33,973 nt of DNA, from NCBI GenBank assembly GCA_024695565.1, contig JAILHX010000037.1:1-33973 (forward strand), written 5' to 3'. This document shows positions 21,926 through 29,712 of the stretch, piece by piece. The translations under genes were made by a program, and so were the position numbers. Source of the stretch: Saccharofermentans sp. (GTDB lineage: Bacteria > Bacillota_A > Clostridia > Saccharofermentanales > Saccharofermentanaceae). Under the pieces are notes generated by a model. The model searched no databases and was not told where the DNA came from. It worked only from the letters and a program-made list of their open reading frames with translations. Each line of letters begins with the position of its first letter. The first letter of the stretch is position 1.

Positions 21926-24223
21926 ATGAAGCGAAGGATAAATATCGGTTTTATCATTGACGATATCGACAATTACTTTTCTAATCACGCTGCAAGAGGC
22001 GCAGAACAGGCTGCAAAAGCTCTGGATGCAAATCTTTTTATCTTCCCGGGCCACTACATCGGAAAGCCCGACAGCAAGTATGTGAATAAGAAGTATGAAT
22101 ACCAGTACAATACGATCTTCGATCTTCCCACAGAGCGTAACGTTGACATCCTCTATATCCTAATGGGTACGATCTGCTCGAGAGCGGATATGGAAGTGCA
22201 GAAGAAATTCCTGGAATCAATGCCTGATGTCCCGATCGTATGTCTCTTCTCGAGCGTTGAGGGATATCAGTCGGTTACGTTCGATAACAAAACAGGACTT
22301 ACCAAAGTAATCGGGCATCTTATAGAAGAACATGGCGCAAAGGAGATAGGATTCGTATCAGGACCTGCCACTAACCGTGATGCCAATGAGAGACTTGATG
22401 TTTATAAGGAAGTGCTGAAGGCGCACAATATCCCCGTTGAAGAACGCAAGATCGCTTATGGCGATTTCTCGATAGACAGCAGTGCTGAAGTCAATAAGCT
22501 TCTTGATTACAACGGACATCTTGACGCGATCGTTTTCGCGAACGACTCGATGGCAGTAGGTGGTTATAAGATATTGAGAAAGCGCGGCCTCATGCCCGGC
22601 AGGGACATAATGGTCACGGGATTTGATGACGACGTGTTTGCCGTATCATTGGAGCCGCCCCTTACAACGGTTGCGGCTTCATCTGCGCAGCTCGCTTTCA
22701 AGGCGGTGTTAAATGCCGAGAATTATCTGAACGGTTCTTTGTTAAATGACATGACTGTTGAGACGAATATCGTGCAGAGAGAATCCTGCGGATGCAGTGA
22801 ATTAGATGTTGTGGACATGTGCAGTATGCTGAAGTTTGATGACTTCAAGACTCATGAGTATATCGGTGCGGTAAACAGATACCTGTTCGATTTCTTCTGT
22901 GACAGCACCCTGATATCCAAGGCAAAGACAGCGCTTAATGAATTCATGGATGCTTATGTCCAGTATGTATTGGCTGAAGACAAAGAGCCCAGGATCGAAG
23001 TCATGAATGACAAGTTCTCCAAGGTCATAATGTCCGATCTGTTTGCGATCACTACGTCAGAGAAGATCTTCAATCTCATCGAGACCATGCAGTATAAAGC
23101 GCTGACGAGCCTTACGGACAGAAGTCAGAGCGAACATGTATATGAAGTATTCTCGCACTATTTCAGAAGAATTACATTTGTAGGAATACTTCCTGCTAAT
23201 TCCATCGAAAGAAGGAACGAGAAGATACAGGGAATCGTTAACCGTCAGATGGGTGAAGTATATCTTCTTGCAGGCGAAGCGGAAGTGCCTTATGAGCATC
23301 TTCTTGGCGGACTTTACGAGATGGGATTTAAGAGAACTCTTCTGTACCGTTTCCAGGGCAATATCAGGAATGAGGGACGACCCGGATGGACTCATCCTGC
23401 TTCCATTCTGCTCAAGGCCATAAGCGATGAGAACGGCCTTAAGACTCTTCCTGACGAGCAGCAGCTCCTCCGTACGGAGAGTATATTCGAGAATGAATTC
23501 ATACCTGATGAAGGGCGCCGCACCATGGTCGTGTTTCCGCTCTTTGTAGGTGTTGAACTCTACGGCTTCCTGGTTAATGAATTGGATTCAACACAATTCT
23601 TCAACGTATCTTCCGTAGCTTTCCAGATGTCTGTTACGTTAAGATCGCTCCTCATGATCGAAGAGCATAACAAGGCAAAGAAGTCTTTGCAGTTGTCACT
23701 TGAGAGATTCATCAGGGAGAATACCGAGCTTGAAGAGATCGCCCAGAAGGACGAGCTAACGGGACTTTATAACAGAAGAGGATTCATCGCTAATGTTGAG
23801 AAGATTATCTCAGATCCCGAGCACGCGGATAAGGTGGCGATAATATGCTATGCGGATATGGATAACCTGAAGAAGGTCAATGACCAGTACGGTCACGATG
23901 ACGGCGATTTTGCGCTGCGCGCCGTATCTGAGATCTTGCAGGAATCATTCAGAGATACGGACATCATCGGACGTATCGGAGGAGACGAGTTTATAGCGTT
24001 TGCCATCACGGGTTCTGACTGCGATACTGCTGCGATGAAGCAGAGGATCGAGAAAGTTACCAAGCGTTATAACGAGTTTGCCGGTAAGCCTTATCCGATC
24101 GAGATGAGTACGGGTATCTACAAGTTTAAGATCACCGGTAAGACCGATATCTACGATGCTGTAAATAATGCAGATAAGCTTCTTTATGAGGAGAAGATAA
24201 GAAAGAAATCAGGGCGCACCTGA
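21926..24223 (+). CDS. LacI-type sensor / GGDEF diguanylate cyclase
   Basis: A 765-residue cytosolic protein related to the C-terminal two thirds of the preceding gene product. Residues 4-285 are a LacI-type sugar-binding fold without a DNA-binding domain (INIGFIIDDIDNYF, AIVFANDSMAVGGYKILRKRG, IMVTGFDDD), again ending in SCGC. Residues 290-595 are helical with a GAF-like part (TMVVFPLFVGVELYGFLVNE). The GGDEF domain begins near 608 (DELTGLYNRRGF), keeps ADMDNLKKVNDQYGHDDGD, and has GGDEF at 685-689. The RDTD placed five residues before it fits the RxxD product-inhibition site. The product is probably c-di-GMP, controlled by an unknown small ligand. The start is chosen from a GGAG nine bases upstream. 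Confidence 0.9.
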   Translation: MKRRINIGFIIDDIDNYFSNHAARGAEQAAKALDANLFIFPGHYIGKPDSKYVNKKYEYQYNTIFDLPTERNVDILYILMGTICSRADMEVQKKFLESMPDVPIVCLFSSVEGYQSVTFDNKTGLTKVIGHLIEEHGAKEIGFVSGPATNRDANERLDVYKEVLKAHNIPVEERKIAYGDFSIDSSAEVNKLLDYNGHLDAIVFANDSMAVGGYKILRKRGLMPGRDIMVTGFDDDVFAVSLEPPLTTVAASSAQLAFKAVLNAENYLNGSLLNDMTVETNIVQRESCGCSELDVVDMCSMLKFDDFKTHEYIGAVNRYLFDFFCDSTLISKAKTALNEFMDAYVQYVLAEDKEPRIEVMNDKFSKVIMSDLFAITTSEKIFNLIETMQYKALTSLTDRSQSEHVYEVFSHYFRRITFVGILPANSIERRNEKIQGIVNRQMGEVYLLAGEAEVPYEHLLGGLYEMGFKRTLLYRFQGNIRNEGRPGWTHPASILLKAISDENGLKTLPDEQQLLRTESIFENEFIPDEGRRTMVVFPLFVGVELYGFLVNELDSTQFFNVSSVAFQMSVTLRSLLMIEEHNKAKKSLQLSLERFIRENTELEEIAQKDELTGLYNRRGFIANVEKIISDPEHADKVAIICYADMDNLKKVNDQYGHDDGDFALRAVSEILQESFRDTDIIGRIGGDEFIAFAITGSDCDTAAMKQRIEKVTKRYNEFAGKPYPIEMSTGIYKFKITGKTDIYDAVNNADKLLYEEKIRKKSGRT

Positions 24224-24231
24224 CAGATAAC

Positions 24232-24855
24232 TCAGACGGCTTGTTCTTTAGGCTCGGCTTTGCGCCGGGCTATTTTTTTCATAACAAAGTGATAGATGAA
24301 GTACACCAGAAAACTCGACGCGATTCCTAGCAGAATGCCGCCTAAAACATCGGTAGGATAATGAACTCCTACATATAGTCTTGAGAATGCTACGAGGACT
24401 GCATATAAGAGCATCAGGACTGCGAAGATCTTAAATGCGATGTGTGTTTTCGCGCGCGTCAATTCACCGGTCTTCTCAATAACGGGAAGTCCTAATAATG
24501 CGACAACGAATATCGCGCCTGCTACTGCAAAAGATGCGCCTGAATGACCTGAAGGGAATGAATAATCTTTCTGCTTCTCAATAAGATTAACCAGTCCGTC
24601 TATTACTTCGTAAGGTCTTGTCCTTGCAACGACGTTCTTGAGGAGAAGATTGGTAATAACCGCCTCAATGATAAGGCTTGTTGCTGCGAGAAATCCGGTT
24701 CTCCTGGTCTTCGGAATAATAAAGAGAATGATACTCAAAGCTATCCAGAATATGCCGTTATCAACCGTGTGGGTGATAAAGATCATGAACGGATCAAGAA
24801 GGTCCGTTCTGATATATTCCTGAATGTACAGCAGTATTCCTGCGTCCCAGTCCAT
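24232..24855 (-). CDS. PAP2 superfamily membrane phosphatase
   Basis: A 207-residue membrane protein with the three PAP2 motifs: KNVVARTRP, PSGH in KDYSFPSGHSGASF, and SRLYVGVHYPTD. It has five to six membrane segments and a basic C-terminal tail. Family members dephosphorylate undecaprenyl pyrophosphate, phosphatidic acid or similar lipids at the outer face of the membrane; the substrate here is unknown. The ATG at 24855 is chosen because GAGG lies five bases upstream and MDW..ILLYIQEYIRTDLLDPFM is a typical family start. An upstream in-frame TTG at 24885 is unlikely. Its 3' end overlaps a terminator for the facing gene. Confidence 0.9.
   Translation of the reverse strand: MDWDAGILLYIQEYIRTDLLDPFMIFITHTVDNGIFWIALSIILFIIPKTRRTGFLAATSLIIEAVITNLLLKNVVARTRPYEVIDGLVNLIEKQKDYSFPSGHSGASFAVAGAIFVVALLGLPVIEKTGELTRAKTHIAFKIFAVLMLLYAVLVAFSRLYVGVHYPTDVLGGILLGIASSFLVYFIYHFVMKKIARRKAEPKEQAV
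24251..24280 (+). terminator. Rho-independent terminator of the second LacI-type/GGDEF gene, inside the PAP2 coding end
   Basis: GCTCGGC (24252-24258) and GCCGGGC (24264-24270) pair over seven bases with one G-U, loop of five, and a run of seven T follows (24273-24279). It lies 28 bases after the GGDEF gene stop, within the last codons of the convergent PAP2 gene. Confidence 0.72.
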
Positions 24856-24944
24856 AAAAACCTCACAAGCCTTGGGATTACCCAATAATTGTAATACTAA
24901 ACTTATGAGGTTAACTGTGACAAATGAATGATATTTATGTCAGT

Positions 24945-26096
24945 TTATCTCGAGTGTCTTCTGTTGTGTGAACTATAGTAATTGTTTTTGTCTGTGTACA
25001 TGAGATGATCGATGGTCGCTATGATCTCGGATATGTCCTGACCGTGATATTCGAATGTGGTTCCGCCGATAGCACAAGAGAGCTTATAGGGCTTGCCGGA
25101 AGTCTCATTATATTCATCTACTGCGCGCATGATTCTCTCCTTGTAAGGCTCGATGCTGTCGCCCTTGAATCTGCGGATGAGGATTACGAACTCGTCGCCT
25201 GCGAAGCGGATGACTCTGCCTTCAGTCCTTATCGTTCTTACCAGAATGTCTGCAAAAGCTATAAGCGCCCGGTCGCCTTCTTCGTGGGAGAAGTTATCGT
25301 TTATATGCTTGAATCCGTTCAGATCGAGCATGAGGGCTGCGATCTTCTCGGGTTTTCTGTGCAGGAGCCTTTTGCGGATGTTGTCCAATTCATAACGGTT
25401 GTTTACGCCGGTGAGCTTATCGACGTAGATACTCTCATTCTGAAGGCACGTAAGAAGGCCTGCAAAAGCTACGGCAAAACTTATCGGCTGCAGAGAGATG
25501 CCGTAGACATACATCTGAACTATGACTGCGATCAGGATAGGCATCAGGAACTGCCATGCAGGGAAGTATCCCAATGAAGGATTTCTGATCTTCGATACGA
25601 AGTAGAATGCATAACCGTAAAGGATCAGGAAGAAGCCTGCGATGATGAATACCATATATAGGCTTTCTCTGGAATAACGGTTGTTCTCGTCAAGTGAGAA
25701 TACCAGCGGCGTGAAAAAGTTTGCTACGAGAAGAACGATCTCAATAACGCCGATAATTCCAAAGAAGAGGTATTGCAGTTTTGGTATCTGTCTGCCGATA
25801 TGACTTACGATAAGGTAGATTATTCCGATGCCTACGATGAGGTTGAACAGATAAAGATAAGTGTTGCCGATCATGAGAACTGCTCTGAATACGATGCCCG
25901 GAGTTCCGTCACAGATCGAAGTAAATGCATCGGCAGCGCAGTTGAAAAGAGCTGCAGTCATAAGCGCAAATAACAGGCGGCTCTCTTTCTTTCTCGTCGG
26001 CATGAACCAGCCCTTGGTAAACATAAGAATAAGGAGCAGACATATGCCTGTGCAGTCAGTTATAAGAATAGCTGTCAGGTTAAGTGATGAATTCAT
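24945..26096 (-). CDS. Membrane-bound GGDEF diguanylate cyclase
   Basis: A 383-residue protein. About residues 1-215 form six to seven hydrophobic segments, similar to membrane sensor modules found on GGDEF proteins. The cyclase domain begins near KLTGVNNRYELDNI, keeps LMLDLNGFKHINDNFSHEEGD, and carries AGDEF (299-303) in place of GGDEF; this Ala variant occurs in active cyclases. The RxxD inhibitory site is not present (RTEG at that place). The start is fixed by GGAGG seven bases upstream. It lies upstream of the PAP2 gene on the same strand. The signal it senses is unknown. Confidence 0.9.
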   Translation of the reverse strand: MNSSLNLTAILITDCTGICLLLILMFTKGWFMPTRKKESRLLFALMTAALFNCAADAFTSICDGTPGIVFRAVLMIGNTYLYLFNLIVGIGIIYLIVSHIGRQIPKLQYLFFGIIGVIEIVLLVANFFTPLVFSLDENNRYSRESLYMVFIIAGFFLILYGYAFYFVSKIRNPSLGYFPAWQFLMPILIAVIVQMYVYGISLQPISFAVAFAGLLTCLQNESIYVDKLTGVNNRYELDNIRKRLLHRKPEKIAALMLDLNGFKHINDNFSHEEGDRALIAFADILVRTIRTEGRVIRFAGDEFVILIRRFKGDSIEPYKERIMRAVDEYNETSGKPYKLSCAIGGTTFEYHGQDISEIIATIDHLMYTDKNNYYSSHNRRHSR

Positions 26097-26155
26097 CAGT
26101 CTGCCTCCGGATGCAAAACTATGAACTTAAATCTTAAAGAATACCTATTAATTGA

Positions 26156-26185
26156 ATTATACCTACTTATTCAGTAGTATAACAA
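26156..26185 (-). promoter_or_regulatory. Promoter of the membrane GGDEF gene
   Basis: On the minus strand TTGTTA (26185-26180) and a perfect TATAAT (26161-26156) are 18 bases apart. A small dyad CTACT-N5-AGTAG lies in the spacer and might be an operator. Confidence 0.6.
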
Positions 26186-26248
26186 CCGGACTTGATCTGT
26201 ATTTACGGAGAATAAATAGAACGTTTACATTAGTTAATATTTGGTATA

Positions 26249-27625
26249 TCAGGTTATGTTCCTGGCCCAGACGTTGCTCTTAACAAACAGTCCGCCGGTA
26301 ATGCACTTGATAAGTTCCAATGACTGAACAGCCATTACCATCCATACCAGAGGCAGGCTTGTAAAACGGCTCAGTATGAACGCAAATGGAACTGACAGCA
26401 ACCATACGAATCCCGAGTCGAAGACCATCGTTATGAATGTCTTTCCGCCCGATCTGATTATGAAGTAAGAAGCGTGCGTGAACGAGTAGAAAGGCATGAG
26501 CATACCGTTGATGACAATGAGCCATGTAGCCAGATTCCTTATCTCGGTCGTTGCATCGAAGATGAGAGGGAAGAAGGGGCTTACGAATATCATGACGATC
26601 CCGAAAACCGTTCCGAAGGCAACCGTAAACCAGATAGTCTTAAACGCATTCTTCTTAGCTTCTTCGACTCTGCCGCTTCCCAATATCTGACCTGTAAGGA
26701 TACCGACTGCCTCGCCCATTGCGACGAAGGCTACCATCATTACGTTATAGATCGAAGTCTCGATCTGAATAGCGGCCATGGCATCAAGAGTCCTGTATGA
26801 ATAGGACTGGTTAAGCATCGTCATGCCGAAAGACCACAGTGTCTCGTTTAACAGCAGAGGAGTTGACTTGATGATGAACTCCTTAGCCATTTTCGCAGGT
26901 ATCTTAAAATGACTGAATGCACCGACAATGAACGGGCACAGTTTCTTATGCGTGGCAACATAGATAACCAGCACACCGAGTTCGACGAATCTGGAGATGA
27001 CAGTAGCGATAGCTGCACCCAAAGCTCCGAGTGCAGGGAATCCTAAAAGACCATAGATGAGTATCAGGTTGCCGACGAAGTTGACGGCAATGGCGCAGGC
27101 TGATGCAACGAGCGGCACCTTGGTCTGACCGATGTCACGGAGTGTGCCCGCATAAGACTGGCAAATGCCGATAGGTATCAGGGATATGACCATTACCTGA
27201 AGATACTGGACACCGATCTTAAGCGTCTCTTCCGCATCTGCGGGATCGCCTTCGCCCTGAAGGAATCTTGATACCAGGAAGCTTGCACCAAAGAAGAATA
27301 TGGCGCTCGCAAGAACTGTCAGGATGAGGTTGGTCACGAGCTTGAACCTGAATGTGATCCTTACGCCTTCCCAGTCGTTGTTGCCGTAATACTGGGCAGT
27401 GAAGATGCCTGATCCTGCGGTGGCGCCGAACGTCATGAGATAGAAGACAAACATCATCTGATTGGCAATACCTACACCCGAGAGTGCATTCGTACTGACC
27501 TGACCGATCATGAAGTTGTCCAAAAGATTGACGATCTGGGATATACCGTTCTGTATCATCATCGGAACGGCTATCTTCAAAAGACTTCTGTATAACTCTT
27601 TGTTTTTACTGATTGCTAATGTCAT
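26249..27625 (-). CDS. MATE family efflux transporter
   Basis: A 458-residue, twelve-segment membrane protein of the MATE family, which exports drugs or metabolites in exchange for Na+ or H+. The N-terminus is typical (LYRSLLKIAVPMMIQNGISQIVNLLDNFMIGQ), followed by ALSGVGIANQMMF and GAGSGIF-like patterns (FGATAGSGIFTAQYYG). The second half repeats the pattern (TLWSFGMTMLNQSYSYR; AVGILTGQILGSGRVEEA). The substrate cannot be told from sequence. The gene has a good promoter placed so that transcription would start at or beside the ATG, and no ribosome binding site. Confidence 0.93.
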   Translation of the reverse strand: MTLAISKNKELYRSLLKIAVPMMIQNGISQIVNLLDNFMIGQVSTNALSGVGIANQMMFVFYLMTFGATAGSGIFTAQYYGNNDWEGVRITFRFKLVTNLILTVLASAIFFFGASFLVSRFLQGEGDPADAEETLKIGVQYLQVMVISLIPIGICQSYAGTLRDIGQTKVPLVASACAIAVNFVGNLILIYGLLGFPALGALGAAIATVISRFVELGVLVIYVATHKKLCPFIVGAFSHFKIPAKMAKEFIIKSTPLLLNETLWSFGMTMLNQSYSYRTLDAMAAIQIETSIYNVMMVAFVAMGEAVGILTGQILGSGRVEEAKKNAFKTIWFTVAFGTVFGIVMIFVSPFFPLIFDATTEIRNLATWLIVINGMLMPFYSFTHASYFIIRSGGKTFITMVFDSGFVWLLSVPFAFILSRFTSLPLVWMVMAVQSLELIKCITGGLFVKSNVWARNIT

Positions 27626-27661
27626 AACGGCGATTATAAAGACAAAGATGTTCAGTTACAA
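27625..27661 (-). promoter_or_regulatory. MATE gene promoter, apparently leaderless
   Basis: On the minus strand TTGTAA (27661-27656) and a perfect TATAAT (27638-27633) are 17 bases apart. The -10 ends seven bases before the ATG (27625). The bases between (CGCCGTT) hold no Shine-Dalgarno sequence. Confidence 0.6.
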
Positions 27662-27701
27662 CACCTTTACCGTTAAATCTATTTAAAGTAGTGATGAACT
27701 G

Positions 27702-28955
27702 TTACTCTTCCGGAGGCATCGGGAGCGTGGCACCGCCGAAAGGCATGCAGATGACAGAGCAGTCTTCCCCGTATCTTGCATATGCTTCATCGAAAGCTTC
27801 CTGAGCCGAATGCATGGGCTCCAAGAAGATGCTTCTTACGAAGTCATCATCCATCTCTGAGATAAGGACGATCTTCGCATGCTTTAATACCATAGCGATG
27901 GCAGCAGCCTTGTGTCCGCCGAGCTGGAAGTCCCTGCCGACTCTCTCGATGAGGTCATCAGCCTTTTCTGCCGTGGTGAGCCACTCTTCGAACTTGGCGC
28001 TGCCCAGTCCCTCGTTGCAAGCACCGATGACGATTATCGTTCCTCCGTCTCTTACGGCATACTTGGAATTGTCCAGAGCCTTCTGGGTCTGGTAGAGGTT
28101 AGCGTCCTTGGGAGCGCCGCCCTGGGATACGATAACGATATCAGCTCTTCTCTTGAGAGGCTTTCTGTACATGTTATCAAGATACTTGCAGCCCTCTCTG
28201 TGAGCCTTCGTAACGTCGCCTGCAACGCAGTAAACGATGTGCTTATGCTCGTCGAGGATCGGGTTAACGATGAAACCGAAGTGACAGAAAGTCTCTGACT
28301 CTTCGATATCTGCCCTGATGGGGTTGCCGTCTAAGTTGCCTGCACAAGCCTTCTCATCGATCATCATACGGTGGTTGGCCTGGATGGCAGAAGGAGTGGA
28401 GACACCGGGCATCAATGCCTTGGCGCCGCCCGAGTAACCGGCAAAATAGTGGAACTCGATATTGCCTACGCCGATCCTGAAATCAGCTTCAGCAACGCTT
28501 CTCGTGATATCAACGGGTGTTCCTCTCGATGTATCGCCCATATGGATGCAGTCGGAAGGATCGCTGTCGATACATGTTACTTCGCTGTAGACACGTTCAC
28601 CGACAAGCTTTTTCTTCTCTTCCTCAGTATGAGGTCTGTGTGATCCCAATGCGAAAACAACGGTAATATCCTTCTTATCGCATCCGGCGAGATAGAGCTC
28701 GTCTAATATGGAAGGGATAACGTCAAAACTCGGCAATGGCCTGGAGATGTCGCTGGTTACGATGACGATCTTCTGACCGGGCTTTGCGAGATCCTTAAGG
28801 CGGGGTGAACCGATAGGATTCTCAAGGGCATAGACGACGGCATCAGGACCGCGTCTTTCATGTTCGATCTCATTTGCTACAAGGATCTGGTCAAGATTCT
28901 TGTCAGGAATATCAACTGTCTGTACGCCTTTGCCGTAGCCGAATTCTACCTTCAT
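27702..28955 (-). CDS. LarA-type nickel-dependent racemase/epimerase
   Basis: A 417-residue protein of the LarA family. LarA racemises lactate using a nickel-pincer nucleotide bound to a lysine; family relatives act on other 2-hydroxy acids. Key positions are Arg72 (ISRP), His106 (GSHRPHT), His169 (NIEFHYFAGYSGGAK), Lys179 for cofactor attachment, and His195 (NHRMM) as nickel ligand. Spacing of the last three equals that in Lactobacillus plantarum LarA. The start at MKVEFGYGKG is fixed by GGAG six bases upstream, 25 residues after the first possible codon. No larB, larC or larE cofactor genes and no lactate permease are in the window, so the substrate is open. Confidence 0.9.
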   Translation of the reverse strand: MKVEFGYGKGVQTVDIPDKNLDQILVANEIEHERRGPDAVVYALENPIGSPRLKDLAKPGQKIVIVTSDISRPLPSFDVIPSILDELYLAGCDKKDITVVFALGSHRPHTEEEKKKLVGERVYSEVTCIDSDPSDCIHMGDTSRGTPVDITRSVAEADFRIGVGNIEFHYFAGYSGGAKALMPGVSTPSAIQANHRMMIDEKACAGNLDGNPIRADIEESETFCHFGFIVNPILDEHKHIVYCVAGDVTKAHREGCKYLDNMYRKPLKRRADIVIVSQGGAPKDANLYQTQKALDNSKYAVRDGGTIIVIGACNEGLGSAKFEEWLTTAEKADDLIERVGRDFQLGGHKAAAIAMVLKHAKIVLISEMDDDFVRSIFLEPMHSAQEAFDEAYARYGEDCSVICMPFGGATLPMPPEE

Positions 28956-29033
28956 ATGCCGCTCCAAATAAATAAAAGATTTTTCTATTTTACCTTGATA
29001 ACATTTATTCACAAGGATATATATGCCCAAAAG

Positions 29034-29063
29034 CCGAAAATCGTTAATTTTACTGATTTTCGG
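29034..29063. repeat. Inverted repeat between divergent larA-like and lipoprotein genes
   Basis: CCGAAAATC (29034-29042) and GATTTTCGG (29055-29063) are perfect nine-base arms 12 bases apart. They lie between the start of the larA-like gene (minus) and the lipoprotein promoter (plus). The site could be an operator or a hairpin; neither strand has a good T tract. Confidence 0.5.
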
Positions 29064-29070
29064 TTAACTT

Positions 29071-29098
29071 TTGAGCTTGTCTATATGCGTAGTATAAT
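29071..29098 (+). promoter_or_regulatory. Lipoprotein gene promoter
   Basis: TTGAGC (29071-29076) and a perfect TATAAT (29093-29098) are 16 bases apart, about 20 bases before the likely start codon. Confidence 0.6.
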
Positions 29099-29118
29099 TG
29101 TACGGGAAAATTCTTTTG

Positions 29119-29532
29119 ATGGAAAAACAGATGAAGACAAGAAGTATCGAGTTTATTTCATTGTTTGCGTTGGTGTTCGCCGGACTGTTTATGTTTGCAG
29201 GCTGCGGCAATAAGGGCATCGAAGGAACATGGGTCCTCGTTGAAGAATATGAGAGTGACGGAACGAAGATATCCTCTTCTGATCTTAAGGAGCTGGGAAT
29301 ATCCGAGCAGTATGTGGTGGACGGAACAACAGCTGAATATACCTGCGAAGCCCCGTTAATGAAAAAGCCGGTAACGATGACTTTTACCGTGGAACAGACC
29401 GGTGATAATACATATGATTTCAAGATCGCAGACGATTTTGTTTTTGTATCACCCGAAGTTCATGGCAATATAATGACTTATACAGTCGGTGAAGGTGAAG
29501 ACAGTATGAAGATGGTCTTCAAGAGAAAGTAA
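29119..29532 (+). CDS. Small lipoprotein, lipocalin-like
   Basis: A 137-residue secreted protein. A short basic start (KQMKTRS) and a hydrophobic stretch (FISLFALVFAGLFMFAG) lead to Cys29, a lipobox-type cleavage and lipidation site (FAGC; Phe at -3 is less usual). The mature part begins GIEGTWVLVEE and ends DSMKMVFKRK, with alternating beta strands, like small lipocalin-like lipoproteins of Clostridia. Function is unknown. The ATG at 29131 is an alternative start, as neither has a good Shine-Dalgarno site. Confidence 0.75.
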   Translation: MEKQMKTRSIEFISLFALVFAGLFMFAGCGNKGIEGTWVLVEEYESDGTKISSSDLKELGISEQYVVDGTTAEYTCEAPLMKKPVTMTFTVEQTGDNTYDFKIADDFVFVSPEVHGNIMTYTVGEGEDSMKMVFKRK

Positions 29533-29611
29533 AGACAAATCTCCCGGTTGTGCAGGTTGCTTCTTTTAGCCTTGAAAAAAGGGCGTTTTGCCCCTGTTTA
29601 AACAAGTTTTT

Positions 29612-29704
29612 TTGATAACCCCTATGCTATGATTTTAATAAGTAAGCGTTGACCTGAACGTGCAATAACATTTCGGGTCAGCGCTTATCGTACTTTAGCG
29701 GAGG
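29612..29704 (+). promoter_or_regulatory. glnA leader: promoter, stable hairpin and RBS
   Basis: TTGATA (29612-29617) and TTTAAT (29634-29639) form a possible promoter. A 15-pair stem with two G-U pairs follows: 29644-29658 with 29672-29686, loop of 13. GGAGG (29700-29704) is eight bases before the ATG at 29713. The hairpin would be at the 5' end of the mRNA, or the DNA dyad may be an operator. It has no T tract and ends 13 bases before the RBS. Confidence 0.6.
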
Positions 29705-29712
29705 TGGAATAT

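Noticed and set aside
24856..24885. TTG start adding ten residues to the PAP2 protein
   Set aside because: The downstream ATG has GAGG at a suitable distance and matches the family N-terminus; the upstream TTG has no RBS.
26171..26177. Operator in the membrane GGDEF promoter
   Set aside because: The dyad has only five-base arms, so chance is likely; kept only as a remark in the promoter entry.
29577..29592. Terminator on the minus strand (GGGC/GCCC with T6)
   Set aside because: The stem has only four pairs and no minus-strand gene ends there.
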